From positions 3,906,001-3,970,000 of the forward strand of contig NZ_CP082945.1 of NCBI RefSeq assembly GCF_019933235.1: DNA of 64,000 nt, in the 5' to 3' direction. Numbering within the stretch: position 1 is the stretch's first letter; each line of letters opens with the position of its first letter. The notes beneath the pieces were generated by a model. That model was not told the origin of the DNA. It saw only the letters and a program-made list of their open reading frames with translations, and did no database searches. Source of the stretch: Streptomyces angustmyceticus (GTDB taxonomy: Bacteria > Actinomycetota > Actinomycetes > Streptomycetales > Streptomycetaceae). Shown here in pieces: positions 8,842 through 16,641 of this stretch. The position numbers were made by a program, and so were the translations under genes.

Positions 8842-9171
8842 GGCGGGACGGCGCCGCGGGGCGACGCGACCAACGCGGCCCAGGGCCATCAAGGTGGCGA
8901 CGAGTCCTGGTCCGACCGCGGCCCCGCCGACTGCCGCGACCACACCGCTCCGACGACGGACACCGTGCCATGCCCGTCCCGGGCGTCGGCCCTACGCGGC
9001 CCGCCCCACGGCCACCCACGTCACATCCGCCGCCCGCCTGAGGCACGGCCGCAGCAGGCAAGCACCGCTTGCCACTTGCCATCCCGCGACAGCCCGCCCG
9101 CCGCCCCCGGTCACCCCTCTTGAGTTGTCAAGGACCAGACAGTCCGCGGCCCACCGCGCCTTCACAGAGCC
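8842..9171. other. Convergent intergenic region, 330 bp
   Basis: Lies between the MerR gene and the end of the carotenoid oxygenase gene. Open frames here are composition shadows without recognisable motifs. I see no clear hairpin terminator or operator. Confidence 0.5.
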
Positions 9172-10521
9172 TCAACCAGTCGGATCGGGCAGCCAGTTGC
9201 CGTGGAAGCCGTACGGCACACGCTGCGGGAGATGGACCGTGGCGACCGGGTCGGCGGATATGTCCTCCGCGTCGAGTACGACGAGATCGCTGGTGTCCTT
9301 GGCGGCGTCGTAGACGTAGGTGATCAGCCAGCCCGGGCCTCCCGGCCGGTCGTCCGCCGGGGCGAAGACGGCCTCGCCCGGGGTGCGCCCCAGACCGAAG
9401 TCGTGCCGGACGGCGGCGCCCGTCCACAGGTCGTAGCGGAGCAGGGAACCGGGTATCGGGCCGGTGCCCGGCAGCTCGCCGGTGGTGGCATGACCGAAGC
9501 GGGCCGGCAGTCCGGCGAGCCGGTCGTCCACCCTGGGGAACTCGCAGAACCGGTCGTCGAGTTGTTCCTCGGTGACCGTGCCCGTCGTGAGGTCGAGGGT
9601 CCAGCGCCAGAGGTGGGCCGGGGTCCTGCCGCCGAAGTCGGCGTAGCGGGCGACGTGGAGAACGATCCGCTGGTCGCCCTCGTCATGGGCGTTCAGCGCG
9701 TGGAAGACGTAGCAGGGGTCGATGGGCAGCCAGCGGACCTCGCCATGGGGGTCGTCACGGCGCAGCACCCCGAGCCGGGCGCCGTACTCCGGGTCCCAGC
9801 GGTACGGCATGCCGGGGTGGCTGCGGTCGAAGACGACCGGGAGGTCCATGAAGACGACATGGCCGGCGGTGAGGTGGAAGTCGTGCATCATCGTGTGCCC
9901 CGGGACGTCGATGGGGCGGGAGATCACCAACTCCCCGGAGGCGTCGGCACGGTGGTAGGTGAGGTAGGGCGGGGTGGGGCCGCCGTACCCGAAGAAGTGC
10001 AGCTCGCCGGTGGTGGGACAGGTCTTGGGGTGGGCGGTCATGGCGGTGGTGAGCCGGCCCCCGAAGTCATGGACGCCGACGGTCTCCAGCTCGTGGCCGG
10101 GGCGGCAGTCGATCTCGTAGGGGAACGACGACTCGACCAGGGCGAGAGTGCGTCCGGCGTGGCGGACGACGTGGGTGTTGGCCACGCCTGCCGTCAGATC
10201 GCGGCGGCCCTGCGCGTCCACCCCCCGCGCGCCCTCGGTGAGGGCGGAGGTGCGGACCCAGCGGTTGCGGTAGGAGACGGCCCGGCCGTCCTCCAGGCGC
10301 AGACCGTGGACCATGCCGTCGCCGAAGAACCAGTGCGGGGTGGCGGCGTCCCGCGGGTTGGGGCCGTTGCGCAGGAACCAGCCGGTGAGTTCGGGCGGGA
10401 TCGTGCCCGTGACCGGGAGGTCGTAGGCGGTCAGCTCGTCCTTCACCGGGGCGAAGTTGCCGGCCATATGGGGCACGGGGACCCGCGATGCGGTGGCGTT
10501 GGTCGGAGATGAGGTGGTCAT
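9172..10521 (-). CDS. Carotenoid oxygenase family protein
   Basis: A 449-residue beta-propeller non-haem iron(II) enzyme of the carotenoid cleavage dioxygenase family. The four iron-binding histidines can be placed: His164 (TAHPK), His213 (MMHDFHLT), His274 (VFHALNAHD) and His440 (GFHGNW). It should cleave a double bond of a carotenoid or stilbene-like chain; the exact substrate is not predictable. Its ATG overlaps the stop of the upstream membrane protein gene (ATGA), so the two are coupled. The operon starts at a promoter flanked by PadR-type palindromes, so expression is probably ligand-induced. Confidence 0.9.
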   Translation of the reverse strand: MTTSSPTNATASRVPVPHMAGNFAPVKDELTAYDLPVTGTIPPELTGWFLRNGPNPRDAATPHWFFGDGMVHGLRLEDGRAVSYRNRWVRTSALTEGARGVDAQGRRDLTAGVANTHVVRHAGRTLALVESSFPYEIDCRPGHELETVGVHDFGGRLTTAMTAHPKTCPTTGELHFFGYGGPTPPYLTYHRADASGELVISRPIDVPGHTMMHDFHLTAGHVVFMDLPVVFDRSHPGMPYRWDPEYGARLGVLRRDDPHGEVRWLPIDPCYVFHALNAHDEGDQRIVLHVARYADFGGRTPAHLWRWTLDLTTGTVTEEQLDDRFCEFPRVDDRLAGLPARFGHATTGELPGTGPIPGSLLRYDLWTGAAVRHDFGLGRTPGEAVFAPADDRPGGPGWLITYVYDAAKDTSDLVVLDAEDISADPVATVHLPQRVPYGFHGNWLPDPTG

Positions 10522-11108
10522 GAGGCCATGTCTCCCTGGATGTCGTTCCGCGCGCCGGAGTTCCCCATGAAGCGGGCACGGGCCCGCTCCGGGTAGGCGG
10601 CGGTGAAGCGGATGGGAAGGACGAATCCGGCTATCTGGATGACGATCGAATAGATGACGTTGCCGTGGTAGGCGGAGACGGCTGTCTGGGCGAGCGCGGT
10701 GAGAGTGAAGGACAGTGCCCACGCCGCCGTGAGCACGACGTTGATGCGGCGGAACAGCGGGGTGTGCCAGACCTCCGGCCGGGCCATCCGCCGCGCGATC
10801 GCCATCGTGAAGGGGCGCTGCGCGGCGATCGACACCCAGGCGATGAGAGCCAGCCAGCCCGTCGACAGAGCACTGCCGTACATCCGGAGGCCGCTGTCGG
10901 GACGGGCGAAGGCCAGCACGCTCAGCGCGGCGAAGAACAGGATCGTGCCGTACTCCAGCAGCCGGTAGTCGAGCGACAGGCCCGCGGCCCGGTCGGCGAC
11001 GAGCAGCGCCGCCGCTGTCACCAGGCCCGCGAGCGCCCCCCACTGCCAGCCGGCGGAGGACACCGCCGCGAAGACCAGCCACGGAATGAAGCTCCGCAGG
11101 TAGTTCAT
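10518..11108 (-). CDS. Membrane protein of unknown function in the carotenoid oxygenase operon
   Basis: ATG 11108 follows a GAGGGGG ribosome site and gives 196 residues; the upstream extension lacks membrane-like composition. About six hydrophobic segments are visible, with a positively charged loop (ARRMARPEVWHTPLFRR) near residue 110. I do not recognise a catalytic motif. Translational coupling with the carotenoid oxygenase suggests it handles or senses the same hydrophobic compound, or anchors the enzyme. No transporter family can be named from the sequence. Confidence 0.75.
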   Translation of the reverse strand: MNYLRSFIPWLVFAAVSSAGWQWGALAGLVTAAALLVADRAAGLSLDYRLLEYGTILFFAALSVLAFARPDSGLRMYGSALSTGWLALIAWVSIAAQRPFTMAIARRMARPEVWHTPLFRRINVVLTAAWALSFTLTALAQTAVSAYHGNVIYSIVIQIAGFVLPIRFTAAYPERARARFMGNSGARNDIQGDMAS

Positions 11109-11180
11109 GATTCCCCCTCTTCCTGCACGACCGCGCGCCTCGGCACCGGGACCAGCCGCCACACCGCCGCACATTCCAAC

Positions 11181-11194
11181 TTCGACATGTCGAA
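11181..11194. promoter_or_regulatory. Palindromic operator 1 of the PadR region
   Basis: TTCGACATGTCGAA is a perfect 14-bp palindrome with core GACATGTC. It overlaps the putative -10 region of the minus-strand operon (TATGTT at 11198-11193). The same core recurs 29 bp away, centre to centre. Confidence 0.7.
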
Positions 11195-11210
11195 CATAGA
11201 ACCTTCAGCT

Positions 11211-11222
11211 TTGACATGTCAA
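11211..11222. promoter_or_regulatory. Palindromic operator 2 with a two-way -35 box
   Basis: TTGACATGTCAA is a perfect 12-bp palindrome. Read on either strand it begins with TTGACA, the consensus -35 hexamer. To the left, TATGTT (11198-11193) lies 18 bp away; to the right, TAAAGT (11233-11238) lies 16 bp away. One element therefore appears to serve both divergent promoters, and a repressor bound here would shut both. Confidence 0.65.
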
Positions 11223-11245
11223 CAGTGGAAGGTAAAGTGCCGACC

Positions 11246-11830
11246 ATGAGCCTGAAACATGCGGTGCTGGGTCTGCTGGCCGAATCCCCGGCGAGCGGCT
11301 ACGACCTGATGAAGCTGTTCAACGCCTCGCTCTCGAATGTCTGGCCGGCCACCCAGAGCCAGGTGTACGGCGAGCTCACCAAGCTCACGACCGCCGGACT
11401 CGTCGAGGTCGCCGCACAGGGCCCCCGCGGGCGCAAGGAGTACGCGATCACCGAGGACGGCCTGGCGGAGCTGCGCCACTGGCTCACCGCGGTCGAGCCC
11501 AGCGGTCCCCAGCGTCATGACGGTTTGCTGCGCGTCTTCTTCCTCGGCATCGTCACGCCCCTCGAAGCACAGACGTTCCTCCTGCATCAGGCCGAACGCG
11601 CCGCACGGACCCGCGCCGCGCTCGAGCACGTCGAGGAGACCACGGAGTGGGACGAGGACATGATTTCGGTCTACGGGCGGATCGCGCTGGAGTACGGCCT
11701 GCGGCTCTCGGCGACCCAGGAGGAGTGGGCCCGCTGGGCGGCCGAGGAGGTGACCAGCGCAAAGGCGAGGAAGGCGAGCGAACTCGCCAGGGCGCGGCAC
11801 ACCGAAGAAGGGCAGCAGGAAGGGGAGTGA
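11246..11830 (+). CDS. PadR family transcriptional regulator
   Basis: ATG 11246 gives 194 residues beginning MSLKHAVLGLLAESPASGYDL, the standard PadR winged-helix start; the C-terminal half (residues 90-175) is the helical dimerisation region of the PadR/Vir family. The protein is expected to repress itself and the divergent carotenoid oxygenase operon by binding the two GACATGTC palindromes. If TAAAGT at 11233 is the -10 box, transcription begins at or next to the ATG, giving a leaderless message. An in-frame ATG at 11216 lies inside operator 2 and is unlikely to be the start. Confidence 0.88.
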   Translation: MSLKHAVLGLLAESPASGYDLMKLFNASLSNVWPATQSQVYGELTKLTTAGLVEVAAQGPRGRKEYAITEDGLAELRHWLTAVEPSGPQRHDGLLRVFFLGIVTPLEAQTFLLHQAERAARTRAALEHVEETTEWDEDMISVYGRIALEYGLRLSATQEEWARWAAEEVTSAKARKASELARARHTEEGQQEGE

Positions 11831-12037
11831 CGGGCCGGGCGACGGCTGCCGAGACCGGCCGCCCCGCAGACCCGCAGACCCGCGGGGCATCGGCCGTAAG
11901 GCGCCGACCGCCCCGCCCCACGCCCTGCACACCCAGCGCCCTCGCGCCCCGGGGCCCACGGCCCCGCAAGCCCGCAGCCTCCCCGGACCGCCCGCAATTC
12001 AGGTGCCGTCCCACGCCCCGCGCGGCACTCTGGAGCC

Positions 12038-12568
12038 ATGGACACCAAGCGCTCCGTGCGCATCTCGAAGTATCTGCGCCATGAACCGGAGCGGATCGGC
12101 ATCACCCTCGACGCCCAGGGCTGGGTTTCCGTCGAGGAGCTCATGGCGGCGGCCGCACGGCACGGATTCCGCTTCTCCCGGGCGGAGTTGGACGCGGTGG
12201 TCGCCGGCAACGACAAGCAGCGCTACGCCATCGAGGGCGACCGGATCCGCGCCCAGCAGGGCCACTCGGTCCGAGTCGACCTCGATCTGCCGCCGGCCGT
12301 CCCCCCTGCCCAGCTCTTCCACGGCACGGTGGCCCGCAGTGTGGCCGCCATCCGGGAGGAGGGGCTGCGGCCGATGGCGCGGCATGCCGTCCACCTCTCA
12401 CCGGACCGCGAGACCGCGACCCGGGTGGGTGCGCGGCGCGGCAAGCCCGTCGTGCTGACCGTCGACGCCGGGGCGATGCACCGCGCCGGCCATGTCTTCC
12501 GGGTCAGCGGCAACGGCGTCTGGCTCACCAGCCGGGTACCGGCGCAATACCTCCGCTTCCCGGGCTGA
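12038..12568 (+). CDS. kptA: RNA 2'-phosphotransferase Tpt1/KptA
   Basis: 176 residues, the usual length of bacterial KptA. Family motifs are SKYLRHEPE (10-18), the RAQQGHS block (71-77), LFHGT with His95, and RHAVHLS (115-121). In fungi and plants the enzyme removes the 2'-phosphate left by tRNA ligation, passing it to NAD+ to make ADP-ribose 1''-2'' cyclic phosphate. Most bacteria lack that ligation pathway, so the native substrate here is uncertain; end-capping ADP-ribosylation of nucleic acids is one option. It stands alone between the PadR gene and a convergent pspAB. Confidence 0.9.
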   Translation: MDTKRSVRISKYLRHEPERIGITLDAQGWVSVEELMAAAARHGFRFSRAELDAVVAGNDKQRYAIEGDRIRAQQGHSVRVDLDLPPAVPPAQLFHGTVARSVAAIREEGLRPMARHAVHLSPDRETATRVGARRGKPVVLTVDAGAMHRAGHVFRVSGNGVWLTSRVPAQYLRFPG

Positions 12569-12670
12569 CCCCCTCGCCCTACGGGACCGGCGGACTCCAC
12601 GGCGCCCAGAGGGGACGGCCGATCCCGCGCCGCCCCGTAGGCCCCAGGGTCCGGCCCGGAAGCCGCCGCG

Positions 12671-13234
12671 TCAGAGCCCCGGCGCCCCCCATACCGGGAA
12701 CCACCGCGACAGATCCTGCTCGATCGTCAGGTCGTCCCCGAGCATCGCCCGCACCTCCAGTTCGAGCGGGTTGTCGCGCCGCTCGGCGCCGCCCTCCTTC
12801 GGGGAGAAGGGGTAGAACGTGCCGCGTTTGTAGAGGTAGACCAGCGCCAGCGAGCGCTGCCGCTCATCGCGGAAGCCGACCAGCGAACAGAGCAGCTGCG
12901 GACCGAACCCCGCCTCCTCCAGCGAGGAGTTGACCGCGTGCAGGTCGTTGACCAGGCCCGCCACGTCCTGTGGCGCATGCCGCGCGAGCAGCCAGGTGTA
13001 GCCGTACGCGTCCTGGGTGAACTCCACCGAACCGTCCAGCAGGGACCGGGCCTCCTCCTGGATGCGCGCGAACGTCCCGCCCTCGACGCTCGCGAAACAC
13101 ACCGACCCCAGGCCGGTGGGTTCGAACCCGGCGGCGGCCTGGAGGGTGACGGCCGCGGAAGGCAGCGCGAAGAGCCGGTCGAGGTCGGGGCGTACCGGTT
13201 TGCTGCGGCCGAGGATGGCGTCGAGAAATCCCAT
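12671..13234 (-). CDS. pspAB: PspA-associated protein PspAB
   Basis: 187 residues. The start MGFLDAILGRSKPV and the block GLGSVCFASVEGG followed by DAYGYTWLLAR fit the PspAB family, small cytoplasmic proteins often encoded with PspA/PspC-type envelope stress genes or HtpX. It follows htpX on the same strand with a 137-bp gap. I infer a role in the membrane stress response with the HtpX protease. The biochemical activity of the family is not known. Confidence 0.8.
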   Translation of the reverse strand: MGFLDAILGRSKPVRPDLDRLFALPSAAVTLQAAAGFEPTGLGSVCFASVEGGTFARIQEEARSLLDGSVEFTQDAYGYTWLLARHAPQDVAGLVNDLHAVNSSLEEAGFGPQLLCSLVGFRDERQRSLALVYLYKRGTFYPFSPKEGGAERRDNPLELEVRAMLGDDLTIEQDLSRWFPVWGAPGL

Positions 13235-13371
13235 GCGCGACTGACTCCTTGCTCGATTCGTCCGGCCCCGGAGGGACGGTCAGCGCGTCCGGCCCTACGA
13301 GGACGGTCGTCACTCCCGCCCCCGTCACCACACCCGCCCTGGCATCACGCGCACCCTGGCCGCCCGGTCCC

Positions 13372-14271
13372 TCACGCCCGGCCCAGCTGCGCGGAAATCC
13401 TGGCCAGTTGGTCCAGCCGCTGTTCCAGCGTCGGGTGCGAGGACAGCAGCCGGCTGAAGCTCTCCTTGTTGAACGCCGGGGCGAAGTAGAAGGCGTTGAA
13501 CGGCTGGGCCTTGCGCAGGTCCTCGGTCGGGATCCGGGCGATCTGGCCGGTGACCTTGGTGAGTGCGGCGGCCAGCGCCGAGGGGCGGCCGGTCAGCAGC
13601 GCGGCGGCCCGGTCGGCGGACAGCTCGCGGTAACGGGACAGCAGCCGGGTCAGCAGGAAGCTGATCGCGTAGACGACCACGCTCACCGCGGTCACAACGA
13701 GCACCGCGATGGCCGCGTTCTGGTCCCGGTTGTTGCGGCCGATGCCGCTCCACAGGGCGGCCCGGGTGATGATCCCGGCCAGTACGCCGAGGAAGGACGC
13801 GATGGTCATCACCGCGACATCGCGGTGCGCGACATGCGAGAGCTCGTGGGCCAGCACCCCTTCCAGCTCCTCCGGCTCCAGCCGCCTGAGCAGCCCCGTG
13901 GTGGCGCACACCAGGGAGTTCTTCTGGCCGCGTCCGGTGGCGAAGGCGTTCGGCACGTCCGACTCGGCGATCGCGACCCGCGGCTTGGGCATGTCGGCCA
14001 GCGCGCACAGCCGGTCGACGGCGCCGTGCAGCTCGGGTGCCTGCTCCGGGGTGACCTCGCGCGCGCCCATGCTGAACGCCGCGATCCGGTCGCTGAACCA
14101 GAACTGCGCGACGAACAGGGCACCCGAGATCAGCAGCACCACCACCCACGCGCCCTTGAGCAGCACCACCAGCACGCCGACGACCACGACGTACAGCAGC
14201 CCGATGAAGAACATCGTGGTGACCATGCGCGTGGTGAGCCCGCGGTCCGGGGCGAATCGGGTCTGTGCCAT
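13372..14271 (-). CDS. htpX: HtpX family M48 membrane zinc protease
   Basis: 299 residues. Two membrane segments lie near residues 18-60, then the zinc motif HELSH near 145 with a distal Glu in RYRELSADR near 220, and two further membrane segments between them. HtpX degrades misfolded membrane proteins from the cytoplasmic face. The neighbouring pspAB supports an envelope-stress role. Length and order of parts are normal for the actinobacterial form. Confidence 0.92.
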   Translation of the reverse strand: MAQTRFAPDRGLTTRMVTTMFFIGLLYVVVVGVLVVLLKGAWVVVLLISGALFVAQFWFSDRIAAFSMGAREVTPEQAPELHGAVDRLCALADMPKPRVAIAESDVPNAFATGRGQKNSLVCATTGLLRRLEPEELEGVLAHELSHVAHRDVAVMTIASFLGVLAGIITRAALWSGIGRNNRDQNAAIAVLVVTAVSVVVYAISFLLTRLLSRYRELSADRAAALLTGRPSALAAALTKVTGQIARIPTEDLRKAQPFNAFYFAPAFNKESFSRLLSSHPTLEQRLDQLARISAQLGRA

Positions 14272-14548
14272 GGCTCCTCCGCAAGCGCCGCAGTTCGCGC
14301 AGTGCGCCCACCGCTCGCGCGCCGTCCTCCCACGACGCCGCGCGGTCGCACACTGCGCCGCTGTCCCGATTCTCCCTCTTGAGGGCTATATGTGGGGTAA
14401 AGCCCAGGCCAGAGAACTGTCGGGCGCGTCGGGCGGCGGAGCACCCGCGACGCCGACGGGTCCGAAGGCCACGCCGGCGCGGCCGTAACGTCACCGGAGG
14501 CGCGGAGAGGACCGGCGGCCCGTATCGGACCGCCGGGCCGTGTGCCGT

Positions 14549-15448
14549 CTAACGGGCGGCGAGCTGCGCCGCCCCCTCCGTGGCGATCCGCTCGAAGACC
14601 GCGACATCCGCCTCGAAGACCGAGTCGGCGATCGGCCAGTGGACGACCAGCTCGTCGATGCCCAGCTCCGCGTGGCGTCCGGCGAAGTCGACGAACGCGT
14701 CCACGGAGTCCAGCGGGCGGTCCGGGGTGAAGCCGGTCAGCATGATCTTCCGCAGGTCGGCGAGCTCCCGGCCCTGATCGGCGCAGGCCTTCCCCAGCCG
14801 CTCGATCTGCCCGCGGACCGCGTCCCGCGACTCGTCCGACGTCCCGCCCCCGTTGGAGACCTTGGGATCACCGGTCGTCACCCAGGCCTGGCCGTACTGG
14901 GCGGCCAGCCGCAGCCCGCGCGGCCCGGTGGCGGCCACGGCGAACGGCAGCCGCGGGCGCTGCACACAGCCGGGGATGTTGCGCACCTCGTGCGCGGAGT
15001 AGTGGTCGCCGGCGTAGGAGACGACGTCCTGGGACAGCAGTCGGTCCAGCAGCCCGACGAACTCGGCGAAGCGGTCGGCGCGTTCCCGCGGCGCCCAGGG
15101 CTCCTGGCCCAGCGCGGTGGCGTCGAAGCCGTTGCCGCCGGCGCCGATGCCGAGGGTGACCCGGCCCTCGCTGATGTCGTCGAGCGAGATCAGTTCCTTG
15201 GCGAGGGTGACCGGGTGCCGGAAGTTCGGCGAGGTGACGAGGGTGCCCAGCCGCAGGCGGGAGGTCGCGGCCGCGGCCGCGGTCAGCGTCGGGAGGGCGC
15301 CGAACCAGGCCTGGTCGCGAAAGCTCCGCCACGAGAGGTGGTCATAGGTGTACGCGGCGTGGAAACCCAGTTCCTCGGCGCGCTGCCACGCCTCCCGTCC
15401 GCCTGCGGACCAACGGTGGACGGGGAGTATCACGGTGCTCAGTCGCAT
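14549..15448 (-). CDS. LLM class F420-dependent oxidoreductase
   Basis: ATG 15448 gives 299 residues. The fold is that of luciferase-like monooxygenases: early AYTYDHLSW, then RLRLGTLVTSPNFRHPVTLAKE near 85-105, the SEGRVTLGIGAGG glycine block, and a TGPRGLRLAAQYG block near 190. Actinobacterial members of this kind usually use reduced F420 rather than FMN. The substrate is unknown. It stands apart from htpX by 277 bp and is divergent from the HAD gene at 15606. The 110 extra residues of the longer open frame run over that gene's promoter and are not credible. Confidence 0.85.
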   Translation of the reverse strand: MRLSTVILPVHRWSAGGREAWQRAEELGFHAAYTYDHLSWRSFRDQAWFGALPTLTAAAAATSRLRLGTLVTSPNFRHPVTLAKELISLDDISEGRVTLGIGAGGNGFDATALGQEPWAPRERADRFAEFVGLLDRLLSQDVVSYAGDHYSAHEVRNIPGCVQRPRLPFAVAATGPRGLRLAAQYGQAWVTTGDPKVSNGGGTSDESRDAVRGQIERLGKACADQGRELADLRKIMLTGFTPDRPLDSVDAFVDFAGRHAELGIDELVVHWPIADSVFEADVAVFERIATEGAAQLAAR

Positions 15449-15605
15449 ACCCCCGAGCGTACGGGCGTCCGGGCGGCACCCACGATCCGCTCGGTGCCGC
15501 CGGCGGCTCCGCGGCCCCCGTCCGGACGCCTCCAGCCCGGCCGCCACTGGCTCATCCGCGCAACCCACCGCACGCCTGTGCGCGGCAATACGGGAAGATG
15601 GCCCC

Positions 15606-16586
15606 GTGACTGATGCCCCCGCCACGCCACCACGGGCGCCCGAGACGGCCGTTGCGCCCCGGCTGATCGCCACCGACCTCGACGGCACGCTGCTGCACGA
15701 CGACAAGACGGTCTCCGACCGGACGATCGCCGCGCTGGCCGCCGCGGAGCGGGCCGGCATCGAGGTGTTCTTCGTCACCGGACGTCCGGCCCGCTGGATG
15801 GGCGTGGTCAGCGACCATGTGCACGGTCACGGCCTGGCGATCTGCGCGAACGGCGCCGCGGTCGTCGACCTGCACCGCGGCGGCCGGATCGTCGAGGTCA
15901 GCCCGCTGGAGCGCAGCGTCGCGCTCGCGGTCGTGGACACGCTGCGCGGCGCCGCGCCCGGCACCTCCTTCGCGGTCGAGCGCACCGGCGGCATCCACTA
16001 CGAGCCGCAGTACCCGCCCTTGCTCCTGGACCCGGCCGCGGTCGTCGCGCCGGCCGAGAAGCTGCTCGCCGAGGACTTCGTCACGACGCTGTGTCCGCAC
16101 ACGGCGGGGCGGCACGACGACGCCCGGGAGCCGGACGGCCCGCCCCGTGGCCCCCACAGCCCCACCGGCCCCGAGGGCCCCGCCTTCCCCGACCAGCCCG
16201 TGATCAAGCTGCTGGCACACCACCCCGAGATGGACCCCGACGCGTTCCTCACGCTGGCCCGTAGGACCGCGGGCGGCCTCGCGTCCTTCACCCGCTCCAG
16301 CCCCACCGCCCTCCTGGAGATCAGCGGCCCCGGCGTCAGCAAGGCCGGCACCCTCGCCCGGTGCTGCGCCGAGCGCGGCATCTCCCCGGAGGAGGTCGTC
16401 GCGTTCGGCGACATGCCGAACGACATAGAGATGCTGACCTGGGCGGGCACCTCGTACGCCATGGCCAACGCGCACCCGGACGTGCTGGCCGCCACGACGG
16501 GCCGTACCGCGTCCAACAACGACGACGGCGTCGCGGCCGTCATCGAGCGGATCCTGCACGACGGCGCACCACGGGACGAGCGGTAG
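15606..16586 (+). CDS. HAD superfamily hydrolase, Cof type
   Basis: GTG 15606 gives 326 residues. Motif I is DLDGTLL, motif II FVTGRPARWMG, and motif IV GDMPNDIEML, matching Cof-like sugar-phosphate or cofactor phosphatases (HAD IIB). An insertion of about 30 residues rich in Pro/Gly/His (near 175-200) interrupts the cap domain. Substrate unknown; relatives act on sugar phosphates or pyridoxal phosphate. It is divergent from the LLM gene and convergent with the kinase gene at 16642. Confidence 0.87.
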   Translation: MTDAPATPPRAPETAVAPRLIATDLDGTLLHDDKTVSDRTIAALAAAERAGIEVFFVTGRPARWMGVVSDHVHGHGLAICANGAAVVDLHRGGRIVEVSPLERSVALAVVDTLRGAAPGTSFAVERTGGIHYEPQYPPLLLDPAAVVAPAEKLLAEDFVTTLCPHTAGRHDDAREPDGPPRGPHSPTGPEGPAFPDQPVIKLLAHHPEMDPDAFLTLARRTAGGLASFTRSSPTALLEISGPGVSKAGTLARCCAERGISPEEVVAFGDMPNDIEMLTWAGTSYAMANAHPDVLAATTGRTASNNDDGVAAVIERILHDGAPRDER

Positions 16587-16641
16587 CGCGGAGGAGACGG
16601 CGGCGACGCCTGGTCTCACCGCACGCGCCGGCCCCGCCCCC

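Noticed and set aside
13120..13140. GGTTCGAACCC-like T-loop of a tRNA
   Set aside because: It lies in frame within pspAB codons and no acceptor or anticodon stem can be built around it.
15452..15778. Upstream extension of the LLM oxidoreductase frame
   Set aside because: It overlaps the start of the divergent HAD gene and has no ribosome site; ATG 15448 fits the family start.
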